64,000 nucleotides of DNA from Cutibacterium avidum ATCC 25577 (GTDB lineage: Bacteria; Actinomycetota; Actinomycetes; Propionibacteriales; Propionibacteriaceae). The translations under genes and the position numbers were made by a program. The stretch spans positions 1,424,550 to 1,488,549 of the forward strand of contig NZ_JH165054.1 of assembly GCF_000227295.1 (NCBI RefSeq). The letters are read 5' to 3'. Below, piece after piece: positions 48,308 through 57,157 of the stretch (positions within the stretch are counted from its first letter, which is position 1; each line of letters begins with the position of its first letter). The notes beneath the pieces were generated by a model. The model worked only from the letters and a program-made list of their open reading frames with translations, was not told the DNA's origin and made no database searches.

Positions 48308-48606
48308 GTCGCCAACCTGACGAGATGGCATATCTCATTGCTTACGACATAGTGGATGATCGCCGTCGCGACATGGTTGCGAAGGTGCTTGGAGGTTATG
48401 GCAACCGTGTTCAGTACAGCGTTTTCATTGTGGTGTGTACCAAGGCTGCGCTTCTTCGGCTCCGCCGGAAGCTGACGGGGGTCATTGATTGTGAGGAGGA
48501 CTCGATACTTGTAGCGCTGTTGGGGCCTGATGGAGGGGCGGACCTCTCAGTGGATTGGATAGGTCGGAGCCGAAGAGTGTTTGACGATGCTCCGGTCATC
48601 GTCTGA
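48304..48606 (+). CDS. cas2: Cas2, spacer acquisition
   Basis: A 100-residue protein. YLIAYDIVDDRRRDMVAKVLGGYGNRVQYSVF is the complete Cas2 N-terminal motif with Asp of the first strand. It forms the scaffold of the Cas1-Cas2 integrase. ATG 48304 overlaps the cas1 stop (ATGA). It is the last gene before the array leader. Confidence 0.96.
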   Translation: MSRQPDEMAYLIAYDIVDDRRRDMVAKVLGGYGNRVQYSVFIVVCTKAALLRLRRKLTGVIDCEEDSILVALLGPDGGADLSVDWIGRSRRVFDDAPVIV

Positions 48607-48784
48607 TGCGAGAGGGTCTTGAAACACGGAATCATGTTGACCGCTCGCAGCTGCGAAGCTGGTTCTCAGAGACGGTTTGACCGAGATTTCTCGGTCTGGA
48701 TCTTGATAACTACGTGTTCCTGGCGCGGGCCCCTCGCGAAGGGTTGATATTCTTCCTAATGAGAGGCGCTTGGATCGCCACGCT
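48607..48784 (+). promoter_or_regulatory. CRISPR leader
   Basis: 178 bases between the cas2 stop and the first repeat. The leader side is set here because the repeat at the other end is degenerate. It contains a near-perfect palindrome at 48679-48696 (8-bp arms GACCGAGA and TCTCGGTC around TT). It also has a shorter hairpin with arms CCCT and AGGG around CGCGA near 48738-48751. The region just before the first repeat is AT-richer than the rest. Confidence 0.75.
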
Positions 48785-49341
48785 GCCTCGGCTTAACTGC
48801 CGAGGCAACTTCGTTGAGGCTGGTCCATAGTGCAAGGTCGAGTAGGGGGGAACGGTGGCCTCGGCTTAACTGCCGAGGCAACTTCGTTGAGGCTTGCCGC
48901 CATGACGCCACTCGGCCCAGTGATTCCTCGAGCCTCGGCTTAACTGCCGAGGCAACTTCGTTGAGGCCGGTGCACTCAGGTCCGCTCCACCGGCACCGGC
49001 GGGTCGGCCTCGGCTTAACTGCCGAGGCAACTTCGTTGAGGCCCAGCGCCACGCCCATCCAGATGTTCAGGAACGGCATGGCCTCGGCTTAACTGCCGAG
49101 GCAACTTCGTTGAGGCTGTTCGTGGGCGGGCTCCTCGGCGACGCGCTTGACTCCCGCCTCGGCTTAACTGCCGAGGCAACTTCGTTGAGGCTCTCTCGTC
49201 CCTCCCCCCGGTGTGCGCAGCCACAGGGGGCCTCGGCTTAACTGCCGAGGCAACTTCGTTGAGGCCTACGCCACACTCGCACGGTGTCGGCGCCGACAAA
49301 CGGTGGCCTCGGCTTAACTGCCGAGGCAACTTCGTTGATCC
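48785..49341 (+). CRISPR. CRISPR array, 8 repeats and 7 spacers
   Basis: 36-base repeats start at 48785, 48858, 48932, 49007, 49081, 49156, 49230 and 49306. The first seven look identical; the eighth has two changed bases near its 3' end (TGATCC for TGAGGC), marking the leader-distal end. Spacers are 37-40 bases. Each repeat begins with an 8-bp stem (GCCTCGGC / GCCGAGGC, loop TTAACT) at positions 1-22, followed by a 14-base tail ending GTTGAGGC. The last five bases (GAGGC) can also pair with the first five (GCCTC). Spacer targets are not known. Confidence 0.98.
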
Positions 49342-49409
49342 TGGTCCGAGGTCGTTGAACCTTCCCGGTCGCCTCGATAACCCCCACCCGATCGACCCAC
49401 CCAACCCCT

Positions 49410-49415
49410 TACACT
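49410..49415 (+). promoter_or_regulatory. Candidate -10 box for a leaderless folP message
   Basis: TACACT lies 6 bases before the folP GTG, and no ribosome site is present between them. The expected start point would be at or next to the GTG, giving a leaderless mRNA. No good -35 box was seen. Confidence 0.4.
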
Positions 49416-49421
49416 TTCAGC

Positions 49422-50270
49422 GTGATATTTGTGGACCCCGCGAACACCAATCCGCATCCTGCCCGCACCCTCGTCATGGGTGTCGTCAACGTCACCCCCA
49501 ACTCCTTCTCCGACGGAGGCATGTGGGCAGACCCCGAGGTGGCCATCCGCCACGCGCGTGACCTCGTCGCCCAAGGAGCCAACATCATCGACGTCGGCGG
49601 CGAGTCGACCCGACCGGGCACCGAACGCACCCCCGAGGACGAGGAACTGCGTCGCGTCATGCCCGTCGTCAAGGCCCTCGTGTCTGACGGGGTCACCGTA
49701 TCCGTCGACACCATGCGTGCCTCCGTCGCCAAGGCGGTCGTCGAGGCCGGAGCGACGATCGTCAACGATGTTTCCGGGGGCAAGGCCGAACCGCAAGTCC
49801 TCAACGTTGTCGCCGATTCTGGCGTCGACTACGTCCTCATGCACTGGCGCGGCCAGTCCGCCACCATGCAGGACCTCACCCATTACGACGACGTCGTCGC
49901 CGACGTCATCAGCGAAACCTCCCAGCAGGTCGACGCGGCCCTGGCCGCCGGCATCGACCGCGAACGCATCATCGTTGACCCGGGTATCGGCTTCTCCAAG
50001 ACGGCCGAGCAAAACTGGCAGCTCATCGACGCCGTCGACGCCTTCCAGGACGGTTTCAAGGATCTGCGCGTGCTGTGGGGGGTCAGCCGCAAGCGCTTCC
50101 TCGGCGAACTCCTCGCTGACAATGGCGAGGACCGACCTGCCCTGGAACGCGACGCCAGCACGATGGCCCTGTCGACCTACCTCGCCCTCCATCGCGCCTG
50201 GTGTGTGCGCACCCACGAGGTCCGTGCCAACCGCGACGCCATGGAGACAGTCGCCCGCCTTCTCGCCTGA
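49422..50270 (+). CDS. folP: Dihydropteroate synthase
   Basis: A 282-residue enzyme joining p-aminobenzoate and dihydropterin pyrophosphate; the sulfonamide target. MGVVNVTPNSFSDGG, NIIDVGGESTRPGT, DTMRASVAKAVVEAG, VNDVSGG and DPGIGFSKTAEQNW are the family motifs in order. It starts at GTG 49422 right after the CRISPR array, without a ribosome site. It opens the remaining folP-folB-folK-DUF3180 unit. Confidence 0.97.
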   Translation: MIFVDPANTNPHPARTLVMGVVNVTPNSFSDGGMWADPEVAIRHARDLVAQGANIIDVGGESTRPGTERTPEDEELRRVMPVVKALVSDGVTVSVDTMRASVAKAVVEAGATIVNDVSGGKAEPQVLNVVADSGVDYVLMHWRGQSATMQDLTHYDDVVADVISETSQQVDAALAAGIDRERIIVDPGIGFSKTAEQNWQLIDAVDAFQDGFKDLRVLWGVSRKRFLGELLADNGEDRPALERDASTMALSTYLALHRAWCVRTHEVRANRDAMETVARLLA

Positions 50271-50356
50271 GTCCGCGCCTCTTGCTGATTGACGTGTGCC
50301 TCTCCTCGCAGACGTCGTCGACAAGCCCAATTGCGGCGTACAGGTAACCTTCCGTC

Positions 50357-50719
50357 ATGACCGATGGACAGATCACCCTGACGGGCATCCGCGCCCACGC
50401 GAACCATGGCGTCCTCCCCAGCGAGCGTGAGCTCGGCCAGCTCTTCAGCGCTGACGTCACCCTTGACGTCGACATGGACACCGACTCTGACGACATCACC
50501 AAAGCCGTCAATTATGCGACAGTCGCACAGCAGGTGCTCAACGTTCTCGCAGGGGAACCGGTGAATCTCATCGAAACCCTGGCTGGCAGAATTGCCGACA
50601 CCGTTCTCGGGATGAGCCCGCGCGTTCGATCCGTCCAGGTAACTGTTCACAAGCCACATGCCCCCGTGGGCGTTGCCCTCGACGACGTGGCTGTCATGTG
50701 CCGAAAGGATGCCGAGTGA
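50357..50719 (+). CDS. folB: Dihydroneopterin aldolase
   Basis: A 120-residue enzyme making 6-hydroxymethyl-dihydropterin. TLTGIRAHANHGVLPSERELGQLFSADV, DDITKAVNYATVA (Tyr), NLIETLAGRIAD and VTVHKPHAPVG (catalytic Lys) are all typical. It overlaps folK by 4 bases. Confidence 0.96.
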   Translation: MTDGQITLTGIRAHANHGVLPSERELGQLFSADVTLDVDMDTDSDDITKAVNYATVAQQVLNVLAGEPVNLIETLAGRIADTVLGMSPRVRSVQVTVHKPHAPVGVALDDVAVMCRKDAE

Positions 50720-51273
50720 AAACCGTATTCAGCTTGGGTTCCAACATGGGAAACCCCTTTGCTCATCTGCGAGACGCCGTCCGCCTCATCTCCGAAACCC
50801 CCGGCCTTCACGACGTCGTCGTCTCACCGGTCTACGTCACTGCCCCTGTCGGGGGAGTGCAGCAGGACGACTTCCTCAATCTGGTCGTCGTCGCAACCAG
50901 TGACCTTCCACCATCAGTCTTGTTGGAGCGCGCTCACGTCATCGAAGACGCCCACGGCCGTGAGCGCACCATCCCAAATGGTTCTCGTACCCTCGACGTT
51001 GACCTCATTTGCGTCGGTGATGAAACCGTCACTACTGACGAATTGACGCTTCCGCACCCCCGAGCACATGAGCGCGCATTCGTCCTGGTGCCGTGGTCCG
51101 ATGCCGACCCTGATGCCGAATTGCCCGGGCACGGCCGGATCGCTGATCTGCTGGCCACCTTTGACGCCGAAGAACTGGCCAAGGCCGTTAAACCTTATCC
51201 GCGCCAGATCGACGTGGCCGGTGTCACTGTTGCGAGAGGATGGGACGAGAGGCACGACGAGGAGGATCTATGA
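50716..51273 (+). CDS. folK: 6-hydroxymethyl-dihydropterin pyrophosphokinase
   Basis: A 185-residue HPPK. FSLGSNMGNPFAHLRDAV, the TAPVGGVQQDDFLNLVV motif, RTLDVDLICVG and LPHPRAHERAFVLVPW are in the usual order. It ends with about 40 extra residues. GTG 50716 overlaps the folB stop and has AAAGGA upstream; an ATG 18 bases earlier is less well spaced. It overlaps the DUF3180 gene. Confidence 0.95.
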   Translation: MKTVFSLGSNMGNPFAHLRDAVRLISETPGLHDVVVSPVYVTAPVGGVQQDDFLNLVVVATSDLPPSVLLERAHVIEDAHGRERTIPNGSRTLDVDLICVGDETVTTDELTLPHPRAHERAFVLVPWSDADPDAELPGHGRIADLLATFDAEELAKAVKPYPRQIDVAGVTVARGWDERHDEEDL

Positions 51274-51809
51274 CACGGAGCCTGCCACCGGACTGGGATG
51301 ACGATCGACGCCCCGACGACGGCGATGATCCCCACGGCAATCTCGCTCCGACCGACTGGAAGGTCATCATCGTGGCAGCCCTCTGCGGAGCTGCCCTGGG
51401 ATGGTTCACGCTGAGTATCTACAAGGTCAGTGACAACACCGCGCCGATCCTGCCCTGGTCGCTCCCGGTGGTCATCCTTGTCGTCGCCGTCGCGACATGG
51501 GGATATGCCAGGGCCTTTCGCGCCAAGGTCGTCGACCCCAAGCGAGAGGTCGAGGCGAACCAAGGCCTCGTGTCACTGGCGCTGGGAAAGGCCATCGCCT
51601 TGTCGGGTGCTGCTCTCGTCGGGGCGTGCATCGTGTACGTCCTCACCTACGTCTGGCACCTCAACATCCCCTACCCCCGGCAGCGGACCATCGTCGGGGC
51701 GGTGACAGCCATCACCTGCGCGATCATGGCATGGGCCGGGTGGTTTCTCGAGAACGCCTGCAAGGTGCCGAAGGGCCCGAAGGACCCGGACGAGCACTCC
51801 AAGGGGTGA
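51270..51809 (+). CDS. DUF3180 membrane protein
   Basis: A 179-residue protein. A charged Asp-rich head is followed by DWKVIIVAALCGAALGWFTL and three more membrane helices. DUF3180 follows folK in most Actinobacteria, as here, and LALGKAIALSGAALVGACIVYVL is its best kept part. The function is unknown. The ATG overlaps the folK stop (ATGA). Confidence 0.85.
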   Translation: MTRSLPPDWDDDRRPDDGDDPHGNLAPTDWKVIIVAALCGAALGWFTLSIYKVSDNTAPILPWSLPVVILVVAVATWGYARAFRAKVVDPKREVEANQGLVSLALGKAIALSGAALVGACIVYVLTYVWHLNIPYPRQRTIVGAVTAITCAIMAWAGWFLENACKVPKGPKDPDEHSKG

Positions 51810-51847
51810 CAGCGACCACAATATCGCGACTCGCCAGAGTTCAGTGC

Positions 51848-51876
51848 TTGACGCGAAGCTCAACGGACTGTACTTG
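51848..51876 (+). promoter_or_regulatory. Sigma-70-type promoter
   Basis: TTGACG (51848-51853), a 17-base spacer and TACTTG (51871-51876) form a plausible promoter for the coiled-coil membrane protein gene. A TATGAT sequence lies further down at 51893-51898. Confidence 0.5.
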
Positions 51877-51893
51877 TGAACGCCTCACACGAT

Positions 51894-52571
51894 ATGATTG
51901 ATCGCGTGAGCGGCGTGCATGATCTCAAACGGGTTGAAAAGGACACTGACGAGCGCAAGGGTGTGCTCGTCCTTCTTATCGCGGCAACGGTTGTCGCCAT
52001 TGCGTGTGGACTGATTCCCTCCATCTGGGCGGTTCGGGCCGGCGTGCTCGTGGCCCTTGTCGGAGCGTGGGTCTCGGTCTTCATGGCGTGGCGTCAGGTC
52101 GATGCCATTCGCCAGATGCATTACGACGCCATCAAGGAACTTCGTCACGCTGCATCCGAGCAGGAAAAGCGTCACCATGCTGAGTCCATGGAGATGATCG
52201 ACACCTTCTCGCGTCGTGTCGGCTCCATCTCGAAGACCCTCGCCGACACCCGCGCCAAGCTGGATCGCGCCGAGAGCGAGTTGTCGACCCTCCGTGGCGA
52301 CAAGGCTGCTCTGCAGTACAAGGTCACGGTCGGTAACAAGAGGGTCGCCTCCCTCGAAATGCGTATCACCGAGCTGGAGACTGAGCTTGACGCCCTGCTG
52401 GCTGACGGCCGTTCAGGGCGCCTGGGAACCCTGCGCACCGTCACCGATGCGGGCGTCCCCACCGCTGACGAGATCTGGGAGCGCGGCAACGACGCGACCA
52501 TCGCTGATCTCTCTCGCGTCGCCTTCCCTCGTCTGTCTGACGAGACTCGCGTGGCTCGCCGCCAGGCCTGA
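51894..52571 (+). CDS. Membrane protein with C-terminal coiled coil
   Basis: A 225-residue protein. Two membrane helices (VLVLLIAATVVAIACGLIPSIWAV and AGVLVALVGAWVSVFMAW) are joined by a short turn. A heptad-rich coiled coil of about 100 residues follows (KTLADTRAKLDRAESELSTLRGD, ASLEMRITELETELDALL). It is present as a single gene in many Actinobacteria; no function is known to me. ATG 51894 lies after the promoter; GTG 51906, 7 bases after TATGAT, could be a leaderless start, and GTG 51876 overlaps the -10 box. Confidence 0.7.
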   Translation: MIDRVSGVHDLKRVEKDTDERKGVLVLLIAATVVAIACGLIPSIWAVRAGVLVALVGAWVSVFMAWRQVDAIRQMHYDAIKELRHAASEQEKRHHAESMEMIDTFSRRVGSISKTLADTRAKLDRAESELSTLRGDKAALQYKVTVGNKRVASLEMRITELETELDALLADGRSGRLGTLRTVTDAGVPTADEIWERGNDATIADLSRVAFPRLSDETRVARRQA

Positions 52572-52593
52572 CACTCAGCCGCCGAAGACCTCA

Positions 52594-52625
52594 CGTGGGG
52601 CCCAGCCATATGGCTGGGCCCCACG
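52594..52625. terminator. Strong bidirectional terminator hairpin
   Basis: A perfect 32-base palindrome (14-bp arms beginning CGTGGGGCCCAGCC, centre ATAT), followed by CTTGTTC on the plus strand. It lies between the convergent membrane protein and NuoD-like genes. Confidence 0.9.
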
Positions 52626-52665
52626 CTTGTTCGCCTGAGGGGGGCTATGGGCGGTGCCCCCGTCC

Positions 52666-53781
52666 TCACTTGTCCAGATCTCCCAAGGTCCATCCCAGTG
52701 ACGCGATGGCGGCCTCGACATCGTCTGTCCGTGTACCGGGCAGAATGGCTTCCAGGGCCTGGACGTTGGCAAAGGTGGGAGTGCGCAGCGCCATCCTCCA
52801 CGGCGTCGTGCCGCCGCGAGATTCCAGCAGGTACCCGGCTCGTCCCCAAGGGGCCTCCATGGCTGTCCAGGTGCGTCCACGGGGAACCTTGATGGCCGTC
52901 GGCAGGCGCGTCTCCAGCGGCCCGTCGAGAGTCGGCAGTCGATCCAGGACCTGACGGCACAGGCCTGACGACACCGTCACGTCGTCGCACAGGGCTGCCA
53001 GCCGGGAGTAGGCGTCTCCCAGGGGCTCTGCAGCCGTCTGAGGCCAGCTCAGCTCGTCGTAAACCGGCAAACCCTTGCGAATGTCCATGTCGACGCCGCT
53101 CGTCCGTGAGACAGGACCGGAGAGGCCGTAGGCGTCGACCATCTCTGTGGGAATGACGGCGACCTCGCGAATCCCCTCGGCGGCCTCGAGGTCGGCACGC
53201 AGCCGGGGGAGGAGGGCGTCTGCCTCGTCGAGCCATTCCCGTAATCCGGGGCACCACTCCTCCTCCGGATGGATCTCAAGCCCTCCGATTCGCGTGATCA
53301 TGGGATGAATTCGATTTCCTGAACACGACTGCCAGATCGTTCGTGATTTTTCAATCGCGGAAGCCATCTCATTCCCGAGGTCTGGGTCATCACAGTGATG
53401 ACCCACCCATGACAAAAATGTGAGGTGTGAGGTGATTCTGCTGAACTCTGCGAGCAAGGTTCGTATCCATGTCACCCGAGTCGGCACAGTAATGCCCATC
53501 GCCTCTTCGATGACATGTGCTGCACCGGTCTCACCGATGAAAGGTGCCGTCCAGTCATGGCGTGATGCAAGCATGGGGATCTGTCGGTAATCACGAACCT
53601 CGAAGAGTTTTTCATCCCCGCGATGAAGGTTGCCGACATTTACCTGTGCCGAGGTGATGAGATCGTCCTCGACAGTTGTGGCGATACGGACCAGGCCTGG
53701 CCTCGTCGGGTGCAGCCGCCCGAGGTCAAGCCGGATCACCTCATATTCGCCATCTGGAGTTTCTGCAGGGGTTGCCAACAT
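52666..53781 (-). CDS. Orphan NuoD-like protein without quinone-site residues
   Basis: A 371-residue homologue of the 49-kDa subunit of complex I (NuoD/Nqo4). IRLDLGRLHPTRPGLVRI matches the NuoD start (GPxHPSTHGVLR), NVGNLHRGDEKLFEVRDYRQIPMLASRHDW matches HIGYLHRGTEKL...Y, and RIHPMITRIGGLEIH and LRTPTFANVQALEAIL also fit. The quinone-site His (HPSTHG) is replaced (HPTRPG), and the Tyr of the DYL motif is Trp (HDWT). No other nuo gene is near. ATG 53781 follows GGAG; the Met just before it is also possible. Confidence 0.8.
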   Translation of the reverse strand: MLATPAETPDGEYEVIRLDLGRLHPTRPGLVRIATTVEDDLITSAQVNVGNLHRGDEKLFEVRDYRQIPMLASRHDWTAPFIGETGAAHVIEEAMGITVPTRVTWIRTLLAEFSRITSHLTFLSWVGHHCDDPDLGNEMASAIEKSRTIWQSCSGNRIHPMITRIGGLEIHPEEEWCPGLREWLDEADALLPRLRADLEAAEGIREVAVIPTEMVDAYGLSGPVSRTSGVDMDIRKGLPVYDELSWPQTAAEPLGDAYSRLAALCDDVTVSSGLCRQVLDRLPTLDGPLETRLPTAIKVPRGRTWTAMEAPWGRAGYLLESRGGTTPWRMALRTPTFANVQALEAILPGTRTDDVEAAIASLGWTLGDLDK

Positions 53782-53983
53782 CATCGCTCCGACGACGAAC
53801 AAGATCTTTCGCGTGGAACTGAACACACGTCAAGGATGCCTCATTACGCGCCCAGATGCACCTTCAGGACAACCTTTCGATGAAAGAGGAACAGAAGTTG
53901 CCTTGTGTTTTTCTGTGCCATGAACATAAACTGTCAGTTGAAAGCCGAAGTTGTATCTACGGCGCAAGTCTGAAAGGAATACC

Positions 53984-54301
53984 ATGGCACAGCGTGTGCG
54001 TGTTGATCTTGTCGACGATGTGGACGGAAGCCCTGCCGAGGAATCTGTCAATTTCGCCCTTGATGGTGTCAGCTATGTGATTGACCTGTCCGCGGAGAAC
54101 GCCTCCAAGCTGCGCGATGATCTGTCCAGGTGGACCGCCAATGCTCGTCGCACCGGTGGTCGCCGTACCCGTGGTCGTCGGCCCACCGGAGGCCCGACTG
54201 CCAACGAGGTTCGTCAGTGGGCCAAGGAGCAGGGTTACGAGGTCTCGGAGCGCGGACGCGTCGCCAACGAGATTCGTGAGGCCTACGATCGCGCTCACTG
54301 A
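53984..54301 (+). CDS. lsr2: Lsr2 nucleoid-associated silencer
   Basis: A 105-residue protein. The N-terminal dimerisation domain (MAQRVRVDLVDDVDGSPAEESVNFALDG) and the C-terminal DNA-binding domain with RGRVANEIREAYDRAH (the RGR minor-groove contact) are complete, joined by an Arg/Gly-rich linker. Lsr2 binds AT-rich DNA and silences foreign genes, the role H-NS has in enterics. AAAGGAA precedes the ATG. The 200-base upstream region is AT-richer than usual here, which fits self-regulation. It is closed by a strong hairpin. Confidence 0.95.
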   Translation: MAQRVRVDLVDDVDGSPAEESVNFALDGVSYVIDLSAENASKLRDDLSRWTANARRTGGRRTRGRRPTGGPTANEVRQWAKEQGYEVSERGRVANEIREAYDRAH

Positions 54302-54337
54302 TCCCACTCATGTGATCCTTGACAGGGCGTGTTGGTG

Positions 54338-54369
54338 GCGACGCCGGAGCAGGAAGGCTCCGGCGTCGC
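54338..54369 (+). terminator. lsr2 terminator hairpin
   Basis: Perfect 13-bp arms GCGACGCCGGAGC and GCTCCGGCGTCGC around a 6-base loop, followed by GCTGTTCC, 36 bases after the lsr2 stop. Confidence 0.88.
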
Positions 54370-54561
54370 GCTGTTCCACCCGGGTTGTGCCAGCGGCGTA
54401 AGTGGGTATCTCAGATCTGTCGTCAGCGGTTATTAGACTGACCACACAGGCCGGCGGTCCAGTGCTGTCGGTTGGTTGCATGAAAGTTTCACGCGACCGC
54501 GAGTGGATCCGTACACCGGTGTTTTCCGGTGGTTGGTCTGCTCCACATACGAGGAGAGTTC

Positions 54562-57093
54562 ATGTTCGAACGGTTCACCGATCGGGCCCGCCGGGTCGTC
54601 GTCCTGGCCCAGGATGAGGCCAAGGCCCTGAACCACAATTACATCGGTACCGAGCACCTGCTGCTCGGGCTCATCAGCGAGGGCGAGGGCGTTGCCGCCA
54701 AGGCCCTCGAGTCCCTTGACATTTCCCTGGAGGCAGTCCGTGCCCAGGTGGAGGAGATCATCGGTCACGGCACCTCGACACCGACTGGCCACATCCCCTT
54801 CACCCCGCGCGCCAAGAAAGTCCTTGAGCTGAGTTTGCGCGAGGCCCTCCAGATGAATCACTCCTACATCGGTACCGAGCACATCCTGCTCGGCCTCATC
54901 CGTGAGGGAGAAGGCGTCGCCGCGCAGGTGCTGATCCGCCTTGGCGCTGATCTCAACACGGTGCGCAACAGCGTCCTGCAGTTGCTGCAGGGCTACCAGG
55001 GTGACGAGCGTCAGGCTGCCACCTCGGGCGCGCCTGAGGCCGGCCCGCAGCAGTCCTCGGCGACGATCCTCGATCAGTTCGGTCGTAACCTCACCGACGC
55101 CGCCCGTGACGGCGAGCTCGACCCGGTCATCGGACGCGAGAAGGAGATCGAGCGGGTCATGGTGGTGTTGAGCCGCCGTACCAAGAACAACCCGGTTCTC
55201 ATCGGTGAGCCTGGCGTCGGCAAGTCCGCCTGCGTGGAGGGTCTGGCCCAGGCCATTGTGCGTGGAGATGTCCCCGAGACCCTGCGCGACAAGAAGATCT
55301 ACTCCCTGGACCTCGGCTCCATGGTCGCTGGATCGCGTTACCGCGGCGATTTCGAGGAGAGGATGAAGAAGGTCCTCAAGGAGATCAAGAACCGCGGCGA
55401 CATCATCCTGTTCATCGACGAGATCCACACTCTCGTCGGTGCTGGCGCTGCCGAAGGCGCCATCGACGCCGCCAGCATGCTGAAGCCGATGCTGGCCCGC
55501 GGTGAGCTGCAGACCATCGGTGCGACGACCCTCGACGAGTACCGCAAGTACATCGAGAAGGACGCCGCCCTGGAGCGTCGTTTCCAGCCGATCCAGGTGG
55601 CTGAGCCGTCGATCCCGCTGGCCATCGAGATCCTCAAGGGGCTGCGCGACCGCTACGAGGCTCACCACAAGATCACCATCACTGACGAGGCCATCACCTC
55701 GGCGGCCAACCTTGCGGCCCGTTACATCCAGGACCGCTTCCTGCCTGACAAGGCCATTGATCTCATCGACGAGGCTGGCGCCCGGATGAACATCCGCCGT
55801 ATGACGGCCCCGCCGGATCTGCGCGAGTTCGACGAGCGGATCGCCCACGTGCGCGTGGAGAAGGAAGCCGCCATCGACGCCCAGGACTTCGAACGTGCTG
55901 CCGGGCTGCGCGACGACGAGAAGAAGCTACTCGCCGAGCGTGAGGCCAAGGAGGAGGAGTGGAAGCAGGGCGACGAGTCGGTTCCGGCCGTCGTCGGTCC
56001 TGACGAGATCGCCGAGGTGCTCTCCGGAGCCACCGGCATCCCGGTCTTCAAGCTCACCGAGGAGGAGTCCCAGCGACTGCTTCACATGGAGGACGAGATC
56101 GGCAAGCGTTACGTCGGCCAGGAGGACGCCGTCAAGGCGCTGTGCCGCTCCATCCGTCGTACCCGCGCCGGCCTCAAGGATCCGAAGCGTCCGGCTGGTT
56201 CGTTCATCTTCGCCGGCCCGTCCGGTGTCGGTAAGACCGAGCTCACCAAGGCGCTCACCGAGTTCCTCTTCGGTGACGAGGATGCCCTTATCACCCTGGA
56301 CATGAGCGAGTACTCCGAGAAGCACACCGCATCCCGGATGTTCGGTTCCCCGCCGGGATTCGTCGGTTATGAGGAGGGCGGCCAGCTCACCGAGAAGGTG
56401 CGCCGCAAGCCATTCAGCGTCATCCTCTTCGACGAGATCGAGAAGGCCCACCCTGACATCTTCAACTCCCTGTTGCAGATCCTCGACGAGGGACGTCTCA
56501 CCGACGCCCAGGGGCGTGTGGTGGACTTCAAGAACACCGTCATCGTGCTGACGACCAACCTCGGTACCCGTGACATCTCCAAGTCGGTCAACCTTGGCTT
56601 CTCCAAGGCCAACGACGCCGAGTCCAGTTACGAGAAGATGAAGGCCAAGGTCACCGAGGAGCTCAAGGGACACTTCCGCCCCGAGTTCCTCAACCGTCTC
56701 GACGAGATCATCGTCTTCCACCAGCTCACCCAGTCCGACATCCTGCGGATCGTCGACCTCATGGTGGACCAGCTGGAGGAGCGTCTGGGCGACAAGGACA
56801 TGGGCATCGAGGTCACCCCGGCCGCCAAGGAGCTGCTGTCCAAACGTGGCTTCGACCCGCTGTTGGGTGCCCGTCCACTGCGTCGCACCATCCAGCGCGA
56901 CATCGAGGACGTCCTGGCCGAGAAGATCCTCTTCGGCGAGGTCAAGCCCGGTCAGATCGTGGTTGTCGACGCCGCCCCGGAGGGTTCCGAGGAGCCGTTC
57001 GTGTTCAAGGGCACGGAGCGCTCCGAGCTTCCGGATGAGATCCCTGAGGAGCTCACCTCGTCGGCAGGGGACAACAACGGTCAGCAGGGCTGA
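54562..57093 (+). CDS. clpC: ClpC ATPase
   Basis: An 843-residue Hsp100 unfoldase that feeds ClpP. It has two N-terminal Clp repeats ([15 protein letters not shown] and [15 protein letters not shown]), the first AAA module with GEPGVGKS and [12 protein letters not shown], and a middle UVR-like coiled coil ([26 protein letters not shown]). The second AAA module has GPSGVGKTE and [13 protein letters not shown]. The ClpP-contact loop is probably around [15 protein letters not shown] precedes ATG 54562. A perfect-looking terminator follows. Confidence 0.97.
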   Translation: MFERFTDRARRVVVLAQDEAKALNHNYIGTEHLLLGLISEGEGVAAKALESLDISLEAVRAQVEEIIGHGTSTPTGHIPFTPRAKKVLELSLREALQMNHSYIGTEHILLGLIREGEGVAAQVLIRLGADLNTVRNSVLQLLQGYQGDERQAATSGAPEAGPQQSSATILDQFGRNLTDAARDGELDPVIGREKEIERVMVVLSRRTKNNPVLIGEPGVGKSACVEGLAQAIVRGDVPETLRDKKIYSLDLGSMVAGSRYRGDFEERMKKVLKEIKNRGDIILFIDEIHTLVGAGAAEGAIDAASMLKPMLARGELQTIGATTLDEYRKYIEKDAALERRFQPIQVAEPSIPLAIEILKGLRDRYEAHHKITITDEAITSAANLAARYIQDRFLPDKAIDLIDEAGARMNIRRMTAPPDLREFDERIAHVRVEKEAAIDAQDFERAAGLRDDEKKLLAEREAKEEEWKQGDESVPAVVGPDEIAEVLSGATGIPVFKLTEEESQRLLHMEDEIGKRYVGQEDAVKALCRSIRRTRAGLKDPKRPAGSFIFAGPSGVGKTELTKALTEFLFGDEDALITLDMSEYSEKHTASRMFGSPPGFVGYEEGGQLTEKVRRKPFSVILFDEIEKAHPDIFNSLLQILDEGRLTDAQGRVVDFKNTVIVLTTNLGTRDISKSVNLGFSKANDAESSYEKMKAKVTEELKGHFRPEFLNRLDEIIVFHQLTQSDILRIVDLMVDQLEERLGDKDMGIEVTPAAKELLSKRGFDPLLGARPLRRTIQRDIEDVLAEKILFGEVKPGQIVVVDAAPEGSEEPFVFKGTERSELPDEIPEELTSSAGDNNGQQG

Positions 57094-57102
57094 TCACTTG
57101 AG

Positions 57103-57149
57103 CACGACACTGTGGCCCGGCGCTCGATGCGCCGGGCCGCAGTGTCGTG
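57103..57149. terminator. clpC bidirectional terminator
   Basis: A 21-bp stem with one G-T pair (arms begin CACGACACTG and end CAGTGTCGTG) around a 5-base loop TCGAT. It lies between the convergent clpC and DUF2891 genes. Confidence 0.92.
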
Positions 57150-57157
57150 TGTGGGTC

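Noticed and set aside
48785-49341. Self-targeting spacers within this window
   Set aside because: The seven spacers were compared by eye with the window and no long match was noticed; a genome-wide search was not possible.
48756-49404. Open frames running through the CRISPR array
   Set aside because: They only reflect repeated translation of the 36-base repeat and are not genes.
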